This document shows positions 18,191 to 26,335 of a stretch of DNA of 64,000 nt, one piece after another (the stretch's first letter is position 1; every line of letters starts with the position of its first letter). A program made the translations under genes and the position numbers. Location of the stretch: positions 1 through 64,000 of the forward strand of contig NZ_BAUT01000002.1 of assembly GCF_000513095.1 (NCBI RefSeq), given 5' to 3'. Origin of the DNA: Halalkalibacter wakoensis JCM 9140. Lineage in GTDB: Bacteria > Bacillota > Bacilli > Bacillales > Bacillaceae_D. The notes below the pieces were generated by a model. The model had not been told where the DNA came from, made no database searches, and was given only the letters and a program-made list of their open reading frames with translations.

Positions 18191-19214
18191 TAAAGTGATG
18201 TTATTTACTCCATATTTCAGACAAAGTCGAGGAAATTCGACGACAGCCAAACGTTTAGTAAAAGGGTTAAGAGAAAAAGGAATAACTGTTCATGTTTTTG
18301 CCTATGAGGAACGGGTATGGGATGAGGAGGCAGAGCGTTTGTTTCAAGAGGTCGATCTCATTCATATTATCCACCTAAAACGTTTTTCTCACTGGATGAA
18401 ACGCCATAAAGATGTTCAACTAAACAAGCCGTATATCCTGACTTCTGGTGGTACGGATATTAATGAGGACTTGAAAAATCCAGAAGCTGTAAAGTTGATG
18501 GTTTCTGTTGCAGACGAATCATGTGCCATTACCGTTTTTAGCAAAGATGGAAAGGATAAAATTGTCCAAGCTTATCCTCATCTTGCAGAGCGTATCTATG
18601 TGATTGCTCAAAGTGTTGAAATGAAAAAGAAAAAAGTGAAATCGTCTATTGGTACGTTGGTTGGAAGTCCTCACTTTTTATTGCCTGCTGGACTTCGACC
18701 TGTGAAAGACGTACTTTTCTTGTTTGATGAACTATTGAAAATGAGAAAAACTTGGCCGAATTTAACGTTTACCATTATTGGACCGGTTCTAGATGAAGCC
18801 GTCTATAAAAAAGTTGAAAATCTTGAAAAAGAACACAGTTGGTTTCGGTACCAAAGGGAAATAGAATTTGAAGAGATGCCAACTGTATATGAAGCGGCCG
18901 ATTATGTCTTAAATACATCGATTTCTGAGGGGCAACCCTCTGCATTACTTGAAGCGATGAAGTTAGAAAAACCAGTTCTTGCCCGTAAAATACCAGGTAA
19001 TGAAAGCATAATTGTTGATAAATTAACAGGCATGTTGTTTCAGACACCAGAAGAGTTCCACGAGAAAGTAAACGAATTGTTCGCTTGGCAAGAAAGAGAG
19101 CAAGAGATGGTACAGCTTGCAAAAAAGTATGTTGAGGAACATCATTCTGTTGAGAGAGAAATAAGACAATTTCTTCAGGTATATGAACATTGTTTAGCAA
19201 AGGCGTATGTGTAA
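18165..19214 (+). CDS. GT4-type glycosyltransferase coupled to selB
   Basis: 349 aa, TTG start at 18165 with GGAGGG (18150-18155) nine bases upstream; alternative starts are GTG 18195 or ATG 18198. GT-B fold, family-4 signature: ILTSGGTDINEDL, ILLPAGLRPVKD-like LLPAGLRPVKDVLF (about 165), FTIIGPVLDE (about 200), YEAADYVLNTSISEGQPSALLEAMK (with the ExG..LEA donor-binding motif, about 240-265). Overlap with selB and placement before a PhnDEC transporter and selD suggest a selenium-linked role. SenB, a selenosugar synthase, is a glycosyltransferase placed with selenophosphate synthetase in other bacteria, so a selenosugar product is a reasonable but unproven idea. No SenA-like enzyme is visible here. 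Confidence 0.8.
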   Translation: MNNGSQTNDKVMLFTPYFRQSRGNSTTAKRLVKGLREKGITVHVFAYEERVWDEEAERLFQEVDLIHIIHLKRFSHWMKRHKDVQLNKPYILTSGGTDINEDLKNPEAVKLMVSVADESCAITVFSKDGKDKIVQAYPHLAERIYVIAQSVEMKKKKVKSSIGTLVGSPHFLLPAGLRPVKDVLFLFDELLKMRKTWPNLTFTIIGPVLDEAVYKKVENLEKEHSWFRYQREIEFEEMPTVYEAADYVLNTSISEGQPSALLEAMKLEKPVLARKIPGNESIIVDKLTGMLFQTPEEFHEKVNELFAWQEREQEMVQLAKKYVEEHHSVEREIRQFLQVYEHCLAKAYV

Positions 19215-19287
19215 TGGTTATTTCTTTACAAGAAAGAAAATAAGTGGTAGATTTTTCTACATTAGTTTCTAAAAAGGTGGAGAGTTT

Positions 19288-20232
19288 ATGAAGAAATGGG
19301 TAATGATTCTTAGTTTGTCAGTTGCTTTAACAGCCTGTGGGACAGACGAGCCAGATGAGGTTGTAGAATCCCCTACAGTTGATGAACCAGGGGAAGAAGC
19401 TGTTGAAAGCAACGACAATAGTGTTTTTGAAATTGCGGTGATTCCTTCTCAATCAATGGGGGAAATGCAAACAGGATTAGATAATTTAGAAGCTCATTTA
19501 ACAGAACGTTTAGGGCGAGAAGTAGTGGTCGAACAGTACCCTAATTATAATGCGGTAGTCGAAGCCATTAATTATAACCATATTGATTTGGCATTTTTAG
19601 GTCCATTGACTTATTTGATTGCTCATGAACAAAGCGGGGCTCAAGCCATTATAACTCAAGAGGTAAATGGAAGTCCTTTCTATTTCTCTAACATTATTAC
19701 ACATCATGATAGCGAGTGGGATAATCTTGAGGATCTGTTAGAGGAATCTGCTGATGCTGATTTTGCCTTTGCTAGCATTTCATCTACATCAGGACATCTA
19801 ATTCCTGGATTACATTTACGTCAACTCGGATATTATGAAAGTGAAAATGAACACGAGTTTAATCAAATTCAATTTGCTGGTTCACATGATATTGTGACGA
19901 CGCTTGTAAGAGATAAAACAGTGGATGCTGGTGCTGTTGATAGTGCTATTTTGGAAGCTCTTATGAAAGAAGACGACCAAAATGGCGGGACTTTACGAGA
20001 AGACATTAAAGTGATTTGGCAGTCTGAGGAATTGTATCAATATCCATGGGTTGTACCTGCTGGGATGAGTGACGAGTTGATTGCAGAAGTTCAAGAAGCA
20101 TTTTTTGAAATCACGGATGAAGAAATATTACGGATTTTCGGTGGGGCAACTCGATTTGTGGAGGCGGATGATAGTCAGTACGCTGATGTACTAGAAGCTG
20201 CCCGCGAATTTGAAATGCTAACATTAGAGTAG
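19288..20232 (+). CDS. PhnD-type ABC transporter substrate-binding lipoprotein
   Basis: 314 aa lipoprotein: signal MKKWVMILSLSVALTAC with lipobox LTAC and acidic linker, then a PhnD/SsuA-type periplasmic-binding fold (VIPSQSMGEMQTGLDNLEAHL, YNHIDLAFLGPLTYLIAHE, FASISSTSGHLIPGLHLRQLG). The family binds phosphonate, phosphite and other oxyanions; some PhnD-like proteins beside selD genes are annotated as putative selenate binding proteins, from memory. ATG follows AAAAAGGTGGAG. First gene of a D-E-C transporter placed between selB-glycosyltransferase and selD, which favours a selenium oxyanion; phosphonate remains possible, and no C-P lyase genes are nearby. Confidence 0.85.
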   Translation: MKKWVMILSLSVALTACGTDEPDEVVESPTVDEPGEEAVESNDNSVFEIAVIPSQSMGEMQTGLDNLEAHLTERLGREVVVEQYPNYNAVVEAINYNHIDLAFLGPLTYLIAHEQSGAQAIITQEVNGSPFYFSNIITHHDSEWDNLEDLLEESADADFAFASISSTSGHLIPGLHLRQLGYYESENEHEFNQIQFAGSHDIVTTLVRDKTVDAGAVDSAILEALMKEDDQNGGTLREDIKVIWQSEELYQYPWVVPAGMSDELIAEVQEAFFEITDEEILRIFGGATRFVEADDSQYADVLEAAREFEMLTLE

Positions 20233-20246
20233 AGGGATTGTTTTAA

Positions 20247-21008
20247 ATGGTATGGTTTCGTAGGCGATACATCATTTACATTGTCCTAATCATTATAGCT
20301 TTATGGTGGAGTATGGATATGACAGGTTTTGAATGGAGAAAGCTTACGCAAATCGGAAATATATATCACATGGTGACCACTCGTTTCTTCCCTATTGAGT
20401 GGTCTCTTTTTCCGAGAATGGCGTACCACAGTCTTGTAACACTAGCCATTGCCTTTTTAGGTACCTTTCTAGCCCTAATCGTTGCGTTGCCACTTAGCTT
20501 TTTGGCAGCCAAAAATACAAGTGGGTCGATGGCGATGTATAGTTCGGTACGAGGTGGGCTAAGTGCTCTAAGGTCCGTACCTGAGATTGTGTTTGGGTTA
20601 ATTTTTGTAACAGCTTTTGGGTTAGGGCCTTTTGCAGCCGTTTTAGCTATTATCCTCCATAATATTGGAGTGCTAGGCAAACTTATCTCAGAATTAGTTG
20701 AAGCAGCTGATAATGGACCACAGGAGGCGATGCGGTCGGTCGGTGCAACAAGGTGGGTGGGTCACCTGTTTTCGATCTTGCCCCAAATTTGGCCGAATGT
20801 ATTATCGCACTACTTTTATCGGTTCGAAGTAGCCATACGGACATCACTTATCCTCGGTTTCATTGGTGGTGGTGGAATCGGACAACAATTATTTAATCAC
20901 TTTCAAAGCTTCTATTACACAGCCGTTGCACTTGATATTGTCCTTATCATGATTATGGTCATCCTAGTAGACTTCATCGGGGGCCAAATCAGAGCCCGGG
21001 TAATATAG
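20247..21008 (+). CDS. PhnE-type ABC transporter permease
   Basis: 253 aa with about five or six membrane segments (first at about 8-24). The permease EAA-type loop is visible as ELVEAADNGPQEAMRSVGATRW (about 148-169), the contact with the ATPase. Other typical PhnE stretches: RSVPEIVFGLIFVTAFGLGPFAAVLA and GFIGGGGIGQQLF. Start ATG 20247 lies 14 bp after the binding-protein stop with AGAGGGA upstream, so both are co-translated. Inner-membrane channel of the importer. Confidence 0.9.
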   Translation: MVWFRRRYIIYIVLIIIALWWSMDMTGFEWRKLTQIGNIYHMVTTRFFPIEWSLFPRMAYHSLVTLAIAFLGTFLALIVALPLSFLAAKNTSGSMAMYSSVRGGLSALRSVPEIVFGLIFVTAFGLGPFAAVLAIILHNIGVLGKLISELVEAADNGPQEAMRSVGATRWVGHLFSILPQIWPNVLSHYFYRFEVAIRTSLILGFIGGGGIGQQLFNHFQSFYYTAVALDIVLIMIMVILVDFIGGQIRARVI

Positions 21009-21011
21009 ATT

Positions 21012-21160
21012 CGATTCAAAAAGGCGGTTTTCCTTTTTGAATCGAATCGTCGCAAGGAGCGGAGCCGCTGCCAGTTTTTAGTCGACTAAGTGGTTTTCTT
21101 AGTGACGTGCAGCGAGTGAGCCCTTGCCTTCAAAAAGGCGGTTTTCCTTTTTGAATGGAT
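21012..21160. repeat. duplicated 28-nt hairpin element between permease and ATPase genes
   Basis: A 28-nt block TTCAAAAAGGCGGTTTTCCT followed by TTTTGAAT occurs identically at 21015-21042 and 21129-21156. Each is itself a hairpin (arms TTCAAAAAGG and CCTTTTTGAA; the first extends to 13 bp, 21012-21024/21032-21044). Between them lie GCAAGG (21052-21057) and CCTTGC (21122-21127), CGCTGC and GCAGCG, and the palindrome TTAGTCGACTAA, so the whole element is roughly symmetrical. It may be a REP or MITE-like insertion, and can attenuate transcription into the ATPase gene. Confidence 0.65.
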
Positions 21161-21188
21161 TCTGCAATTCATAGTAAGGAGGGAACGT

Positions 21189-21923
21189 ATGCTAACCATT
21201 AAAGATTTAATCGTTCGTTATCCTAAAGCAAAAGAAAATGCTCTTAATAAAGTGAATGTAACGATGAACAAAGGTGAATTTATTTGTGTGCTTGGGAAAA
21301 GTGGAGCAGGGAAATCAACATTCATTCGCACGATTAATCGTTTGCAAGTTCCTTCATCTGGTAAAATTATATGGGATGACTTAGACCTTACGAGCCTTTC
21401 TGAAACGAAAATGAGAAAGGTTCGTTCAGATATGGTCATGATTTTTCAACATTTCAACTTAATTCCTAGAATGACGGTTTTCCAAAATACATTAACAGGG
21501 TCTTTTGGACAGAGGCCACCTTATAAAAACATGTTAGGTATTTTTTCTGAGGAAGAAAGAACACGTGGCATTGAAGCATTAAAGGAAGTTGGTCTGGAAA
21601 ATCATATGGATAAACGTGTAGAGCTCCTTAGTGGTGGACAAAAGCAACGCGTTGGGATTGCTAGAGCACTGCTTCAAGACCCCCAAATATTACTAGGGGA
21701 TGAACCGGTTGCAAGTTTAGATCCTACTACGTCAAGGACGATATTTGAAATATTAAAAAGAATTCATGAAGAACGACAACTTTTATCGATTGTAAACATT
21801 CATGATGTTCATTTGGCTAAGGAGTTTGCCACGAGGATCATCGCTTTTCGAGAAGGTGAATTAATGTTTGATGGGAAACCGGATGAAGTCAATGACAAAA
21901 TTTTTGCAGAGATTTACCAGTAA
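21189..21923 (+). CDS. PhnC-type ABC transporter ATP-binding protein
   Basis: 244 aa. Walker A LGKSGAGKST (about 36-45), Q-loop IFQHFNLI, signature LLSGGQKQRVGIARALLQDP (about 140-160), Walker B LLGDEPVASLDP, H-loop NIHDVHLA. Typical length for PhnC-like ATPases. Excellent ribosome site AAGGAGGG before ATG 21189. It is separated from the permease gene by a 180-bp gap with a repeat element, unusual for this operon type, but is surely the ATPase of the same importer. Confidence 0.92.
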   Translation: MLTIKDLIVRYPKAKENALNKVNVTMNKGEFICVLGKSGAGKSTFIRTINRLQVPSSGKIIWDDLDLTSLSETKMRKVRSDMVMIFQHFNLIPRMTVFQNTLTGSFGQRPPYKNMLGIFSEEERTRGIEALKEVGLENHMDKRVELLSGGQKQRVGIARALLQDPQILLGDEPVASLDPTTSRTIFEILKRIHEERQLLSIVNIHDVHLAKEFATRIIAFREGELMFDGKPDEVNDKIFAEIYQ

Positions 21924-22064
21924 AAGGTTAGTGTTTTTATAGTGCTTTAGTCATAAAGAAATTCATGTTTTTCTTTTTTTGTATTTGATAAATAGATCTA
22001 TCCTCTTATAAGGTTTGTGTTAAAATATGTTCTGGATTACAGATCTGAACAGAGGAGTAAAAGG

Positions 22065-22805
22065 ATGAGACAAAAGAATAAACAGTTGAACAACAAAATA
22101 AAGTCTTACGTACAAACGAAATCGACTCTTACATTAGTCCTGAAAATAATTGGTTTTATGGTTGGGGCAATCATTATTTTTTCAATTATTCAATACGAGT
22201 TAGTATATCGAGCGTTTGTTTTCATGTTCTTAATTGGTTTTGCTTATGTAGTGAATAAGAAATTGACGCAGCTGAAAGAGTTGATTAGCAACAACATAAA
22301 AGAAGCACAACCCGAGCTGGAAATTGATACTCCTGCCGTTGATCAGGAAACGCAAATTTTCGAAAAAGTATTAATAGAGAAAGAAGAGCAACTAGAAAAA
22401 ATTGATTTAGATCGCACACAATTGCTTGAAGAATTATTCTCAAAAGCGGATTTGAATGACCTGGAAAAGCAATCGTATCGTGAAAAGATTAAACAAAAAG
22501 AATCAGAACGTACTCATACAATGGAAGATTTGTTAGTTGTGAAAGGAAGGTTGCACCAAGCTATTCTGGGGACAAAAAAATATTTTGTTAAAGAAGACCC
22601 AATGAAAGAAGTAGCGGCGGCTATTGATAAAGAACATGTCCAAGGCACTTCCATAGCCACTCTAAACGAAGAAATTCATACGATTATTCCAATGTTAACA
22701 GAAGAGGTTGTATTAAGCTTGAAAAAGAATAACTATATTGATGAAGATCATAATCTGACTCGATCTGGTTACAAATCATTAATGAAAATGGTTGATAAAG
22801 AATAG
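22065..22805 (+). CDS. membrane-anchored coiled-coil protein of unknown function
   Basis: 246 aa from ATG 22065 with AGAGGAG seven bases upstream. Basic N-terminus (MRQKNKQLNNKIKSYVQTKS), two adjacent membrane segments (about 25-45 and 49-68), then a long charged helical region (KEEQLEKIDLDRTQLLEELF) predicted as coiled coil, and a C-terminal globular part ending LTRSGYKSLMKMVDKE. No family recognised. It lies between the transporter ATPase and the convergent selD; a shared bidirectional terminator follows. Confidence 0.7.
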   Translation: MRQKNKQLNNKIKSYVQTKSTLTLVLKIIGFMVGAIIIFSIIQYELVYRAFVFMFLIGFAYVVNKKLTQLKELISNNIKEAQPELEIDTPAVDQETQIFEKVLIEKEEQLEKIDLDRTQLLEELFSKADLNDLEKQSYREKIKQKESERTHTMEDLLVVKGRLHQAILGTKKYFVKEDPMKEVAAAIDKEHVQGTSIATLNEEIHTIIPMLTEEVVLSLKKNNYIDEDHNLTRSGYKSLMKMVDKE

Positions 22806-22812
22806 GCAAAAG

Positions 22813-22842
22813 AAAAACCGCTCCACTTGGAGCGGTTTTTTC
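22813..22842. terminator. bidirectional terminator between the membrane protein gene and selD
   Basis: Perfect 12-bp stem AAAAACCGCTCC (22813-22824) and GGAGCGGTTTTT (22829-22840) with a 4-base loop; serves both convergent genes. Confidence 0.92.
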
Positions 22843-22843
22843 A

Positions 22844-23893
22844 TTATGATACGATGATCGGCTTTTCTTGCTTTTCTATCACTTTACCGATGATAGTCGC
22901 ATGAGCATTTGCTTGATGCATGCTTTGTACATATTTTACGGCTTCCTCACTAGGCAAACTAATTAACAATCCACCTGATGTGATGGCATCACATAAGATA
23001 CTCTTTTCGACATTTGAAATAGAGGAAGTATATTCAACGCACCCATCTAACCAGCGTTCGTTTGCTTTCGAACCGCCTGGGATAATCCCTTTTTCGGCGA
23101 GTTCTCTTGTTCCATCAAGCATGGGAATGGCTTTCATGCTGAGCTCAAACGTTACTTGACTGCCATTAGCCATTTCATAACTGTGTCCAAGTAGGCCAAA
23201 ACCAGTTACATCTGTTACAGAATTTGGATGTAGGCCGTCAAGGTTCTCGGCTGCTTTTTTGTTTAAAAGAGCCATCATTTCTGTAACGGCTTCTTCTTGT
23301 TCTTTTGTAACAGCTTCACGTTTAATCCCTGTTGTTAAGATTCCAACCCCGATTGGCTTTGTTAAAACAAGAGAATCCCCAGGTTTTGCACCAACATTTT
23401 TAAAGATCCGGTCTGGATGAGCTAGTCCAGTTACAGAAAGTCCAAATTTTGGTTCTTGATCATCAATGGAGTGTCCTCCAACAATGATCGCACCAGCTTC
23501 TTTTGTTTTATCTGCTGCACCTCTTAATATGTCAGCAAGTACTTCTGGGGGAAGTTTAGTGATCGGAAAACCTACAATATTCATAACAGTCGTTGGTTTT
23601 CCACCCATTGCATATACATCGCTCAAAGCATTTGCTGCTGCTATTTGACCAAACATATATGCATCATCTACGACTGGTGTAAAATAATCAACCGTTTGAA
23701 TCATCGCTAAGTCATCTGTTAACCGATAAGCTCCGGCATCATCAGATGTATCAAGCCCAACTAGTAAATTGGGATCGTCAGTTTGTTTAGGTAAATGACG
23801 CAAAACTTGCGCCAGGTCCTCTGGACCAATTTTGCATCCTCAACCAGCTTTAGTTGAAAATGAAGTTAAACGAATTTGTTCATGTTTCGTCAC
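22844..23893 (-). CDS. selD: selenide, water dikinase SelD containing selenocysteine
   Basis: 349 aa when the in-frame TGA at 23842-23840 is read as Sec (residue 18). Start GTG 23893 follows AGGGAGGGG; the N-terminus is MTKHEQIRLTSFSTKAG-U-GCKIGPEDL. Most SelD have Cys or Sec in this [C/U]GCK loop, so U18 is the catalytic selenium residue with K21. Later motifs: LVGLDTSDDAGAYRL (metal and ATP site) and GGHSIDDQEPKFGLSVTG. The enzyme makes selenophosphate from selenide and ATP, the selenium donor for SelA. A plain reading would start it late at 23803 and lose the active site. Convergent with the upstream operon, divergent from the SelW-like gene. Confidence 0.95.
23800..23835 (-). promoter_or_regulatory. 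bacterial SECIS hairpin of selD
   Basis: Starting four bases after the UGA on the minus strand: GCAAAA, TTG, GT, CCAG, loop AGGAC, CTGG, CG, CAA, G, TTTTGC. Thirteen base pairs with one small internal loop and one bulge; the G-containing apical loop lies 20-24 bases after UGA, the expected place for SelB. Confidence 0.8.
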
Positions 23894-24018
23894 AAGTAAC
23901 CCCTCCCTAACGGTTCGTTCAAACACTTATAGTGTGCGATTAGAATGAAATATTTTGCATCATTTATCATATTATCCTACAATATAGATGAAACCAAAGT
24001 AAAGGAGTTTGATTTTGC

Positions 24019-24258
24019 ATGGAATTCAAAGTAACGGTTGAATTTTGTATGATGTGAAATTATGCACCAAAAGCCGTGAGTGTCACGGATGAAATTCTTA
24101 ACCATTTTCGTAGTAAAGTGAAAGAGGTTACCTTGCTTACAAGTGGCGGTGGCGTATTTGAAGTTACTGTGAACAACCAATTAATTTACTCAAAAAAGGA
24201 AACAGGAGTTTTTCCTGATGCAAAACAATTAATTGAAACAATTGAAAAGATGGGTTAA
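24019..24258 (+). CDS. SelW-like (Rdx family) selenoprotein
   Basis: 79 aa with in-frame TGA at 24055-24057 read as Sec13. ATG 24019 has AAAGGAG (24001-24007) upstream. N-terminus MEFKVTVEFCMM-U-NYAPKA shows the CxxU redox motif right after the first beta strand, followed by the NYxPxA helix, as in SelW/SelT/Rdx thioredoxin-fold proteins. The C-terminal half has LTSGGGVFEVTVNNQLIYSK and TGVFPDAKQLIETIEK, the family's typical GxFEV..n..li.sk...G.fP. Predicted small cytosolic thiol/selenol oxidoreductase. Sits between selD and selA; normally missed by gene callers because of the UGA. Confidence 0.93.
24074..24088 (+). promoter_or_regulatory. candidate bacterial SECIS hairpin of the SelW-like gene
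   Basis: CCGTGA (24074-24079), loop GTG, TCACGG (24083-24088): six perfect pairs, 17 bases after the UGA, with G in the loop. Confidence 0.7.
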
Positions 24259-24266
24259 ATGAATGG

Positions 24267-24360
24267 GGTGACTAAATGTTCTCACTTAGTTGGAAGACGC
24301 TAGAATAAAGAAGTAGCTATCTATCGTGCCAGGTGAGAACGGTTTAAGTCACCTTTTTTT
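24267..24360 (+). terminator. long two-part hairpin with U run in front of selA
   Basis: Outer arms GGTGACT (24267-24273) and AGTCACC (24347-24353), inner arms GTTCTCAC (24278-24285) and GTGAGAAC (24333-24340), a 47-base loop, then seven T (24354-24360). The selA ribosome site begins immediately after. It can terminate the SelW-like transcript or act as an attenuator controlling selA. No T-box or known riboswitch consensus is seen in the loop. Confidence 0.7.
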
Positions 24361-24377
24361 AGAAAGGAAGACCATAC

Positions 24378-25769
24378 ATGTATCAATTACTGCGGCAAAT
24401 CCCAGCAATTCATGAATTGCAGCAAAGTCGGTTGTTTCTTGAATTAATAAAAACAAAGCAAGCTTCAAAAGCAAAGCTGACAGAATGGCTGCAAGAGGCG
24501 GTTTCTGATATTCGAAAAGAAATTTTAGCCGGTGAATGGAAAGATGAAGATAATGTGGTTGAATTCACTGAAATGGTCTTTGCTCGTGTATCAGAGCGTC
24601 TTAGTGATCATTCAACCTATAGAATAAGGCGTGTTATTAACGGGACGGGTACGGTACTTCATACCAATTTAGGTAGAGCCAGGCTGAGTGAGGAAGCGAT
24701 CCAACAAGTCACTGAAACCGCCTATTCCTATTCGAACTTAGAGTATAACCTTTCGTTAGGCAAACGAGGTTCACGTCATGACCTTATTGAGGACCTCGTG
24801 AAAGAAACAACAGGTGCAGAAGCAGCGATGGTTGTTAATAATAATGCCGCAGCTGTTTACTTAGTCCTAAAAGCGTTAGCGAAAGGACAAGAAGTAATTG
24901 TTTCAAGAGGGGAGTTAGTTGAGATAGGAGGGTCTTTTCGTGTATCTTCTATTATGGAGGAAAGCGGAGCTAGCCTTGTGGAAGTTGGGACAACAAACAA
25001 AACGCATCTATATGATTATGAAGGTGCGATTACCGACGATACAGCTATGGTGATGAAAGTACATACGAGTAATTTTAAAGTGATTGGCTTCACAAAAGAG
25101 GTCTCTATTTCAGAATTAAAATCAGTTGCAAAAGCACATGATATCATATTGTACGAAGATTTAGGTAGCGGTGCAATTTATGATTTGAAACAAGATAAAA
25201 TCGGTAGTGAACCAACCGTAACAGAAGCGCTTGAAAATGGAGCTGATTTGGTTACATTTAGTGGAGACAAGCTCCTAGGAGGGCCGCAAGCAGGTATTAT
25301 AGCAGGAAAGAAAAAGTGGATCGATATTTTAAAGAAACATCAGCTTGCCCGAGTTTTGCGTGTTGATAAGATGACCCTTGCGGCACTTGAAGCCACATTA
25401 AAAGCTTATGCAAATGAAGATAATGTTACGAAATCATTGCCAACACTACGAGCTATTCGCTTGAAAAAGGAAGAGATTTCAGCACGTATTCAAGCATTTT
25501 CTGCTCAGTTGTCTCCAATTTGGAATATGGTTATAAAGTCAGATGTCTCACAAGTTGGTGGTGGAACGATGCCTGAAGTTGAACTTGAGACAGAATTGTT
25601 ATTGTTGTCTACTAAAAAACACAAAGCGCAATTTATTCATGACGAGTTAAGGAAGGGAACGCCCGCAGTTGTTTCCCGAATCGTTTACGACCAAATTGCA
25701 CTAGACTTTCGTACAATTGAAGAACATGAATTTGAAGAGTTGCATAAACGTTTAAAAGAATTCGAATAA
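24378..25769 (+). CDS. selA: L-seryl-tRNA(Sec) selenium transferase SelA
   Basis: 463 aa, full length for the family. PLP enzyme that turns Ser-tRNA-Sec to Sec-tRNA-Sec using selenophosphate. Motifs: N-terminal tRNA-binding region LLRQIPAIHELQQS, RRVINGTGTVLHTNLGRARL (about 88-107), NNNAAAVYLVLKAL, GGSFRV, VGTTNKTHLYDY, YEDLGSGA and TFSGDKLLGGPQAGI with the PLP lysine (about 295-309). ATG 24378 follows AAAGGAAG. It completes the selC-selA-selB-selD set in this region. Regulation may involve the hairpin just upstream. Confidence 0.97.
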   Translation: MYQLLRQIPAIHELQQSRLFLELIKTKQASKAKLTEWLQEAVSDIRKEILAGEWKDEDNVVEFTEMVFARVSERLSDHSTYRIRRVINGTGTVLHTNLGRARLSEEAIQQVTETAYSYSNLEYNLSLGKRGSRHDLIEDLVKETTGAEAAMVVNNNAAAVYLVLKALAKGQEVIVSRGELVEIGGSFRVSSIMEESGASLVEVGTTNKTHLYDYEGAITDDTAMVMKVHTSNFKVIGFTKEVSISELKSVAKAHDIILYEDLGSGAIYDLKQDKIGSEPTVTEALENGADLVTFSGDKLLGGPQAGIIAGKKKWIDILKKHQLARVLRVDKMTLAALEATLKAYANEDNVTKSLPTLRAIRLKKEEISARIQAFSAQLSPIWNMVIKSDVSQVGGGTMPEVELETELLLLSTKKHKAQFIHDELRKGTPAVVSRIVYDQIALDFRTIEEHEFEELHKRLKEFE

Positions 25770-25786
25770 AGATGAGGAGACCGGGT

Positions 25787-26284
25787 ATGGAAGGAAAAAA
25801 AGCTTCAGAATCCAAAACAGTTTTGACCGATTTAGTTTTACCACCAGATACGAATTATCATGGAACGATTTTCGGTGGAAATGTAATGGCGTATATAGAT
25901 AAAGTAGCGAGCATTGTTGCGATGAGGCATTCTCGAGCTATGGTTGTAACGGCTTCAAGTGATAGCTTAGATTTTATAGCTCCCATTAAGACGGGGGAGG
26001 CGATTTGTTTAGAGGGCTTTATCACCTACACTCGTAACACGTCAATGGAAGTTTTCGTCAAAGTGGAGGCGGAAGATTTGCTAAAAGGTGAACGTCGACT
26101 GACAGCTACTTCGTATTTGACATTTGTTGCTCTGGATGGTGATGGCAAGCCGAAAACTGTTCCACCCGTCATACCTGAAACAGAAGAAGAAAAGTGGCAT
26201 TGGGAAGGCGCAGCCGAGCGCTTTCAACAACGAAGCAAACGAAGAGAAGTACGAAAGGAAAGACAAAAGAAAGATACTCAATAA
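25787..26284 (+). CDS. hotdog-fold acyl-CoA thioesterase
   Basis: 165 aa from ATG 25787 (GAGGAG seven bases upstream; ATG 25772 is upstream of that site). Hotdog motifs LVLPPDTNYHGTIFGGNVMAYIDKVAS (N...HG...GG...D), SLDFIAPIKTGEAICLEGFITY and ATSYLTFVALD match the YkhA/BACH acyl-CoA hydrolase group. The tail is very basic (RFQQRSKRREVRKERQKK). It starts 17 bp after selA and is probably on the same transcript, though no functional link to selenium is evident. Confidence 0.9.
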   Translation: MEGKKASESKTVLTDLVLPPDTNYHGTIFGGNVMAYIDKVASIVAMRHSRAMVVTASSDSLDFIAPIKTGEAICLEGFITYTRNTSMEVFVKVEAEDLLKGERRLTATSYLTFVALDGDGKPKTVPPVIPETEEEKWHWEGAAERFQQRSKRREVRKERQKKDTQ

Positions 26285-26285
26285 G

Positions 26286-26327
26286 AAGAAGGGGGGCTTT
26301 CCACGGTCGTTGGACTCCCCCCTTCTT
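26286..26327 (+). terminator. GC-rich hairpin terminator
   Basis: Perfect 11-bp stem AAGAAGGGGGG (26286-26296) and CCCCCCTTCTT (26317-26327), right after the thioesterase stop and before the convergent sspP; the T run is short. Confidence 0.75.
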
Positions 26328-26335
26328 GCTATTCA

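Noticed and set aside
18775-19200. 141-aa minus-strand ORF
   Set aside because: Antisense shadow of the glycosyltransferase gene.
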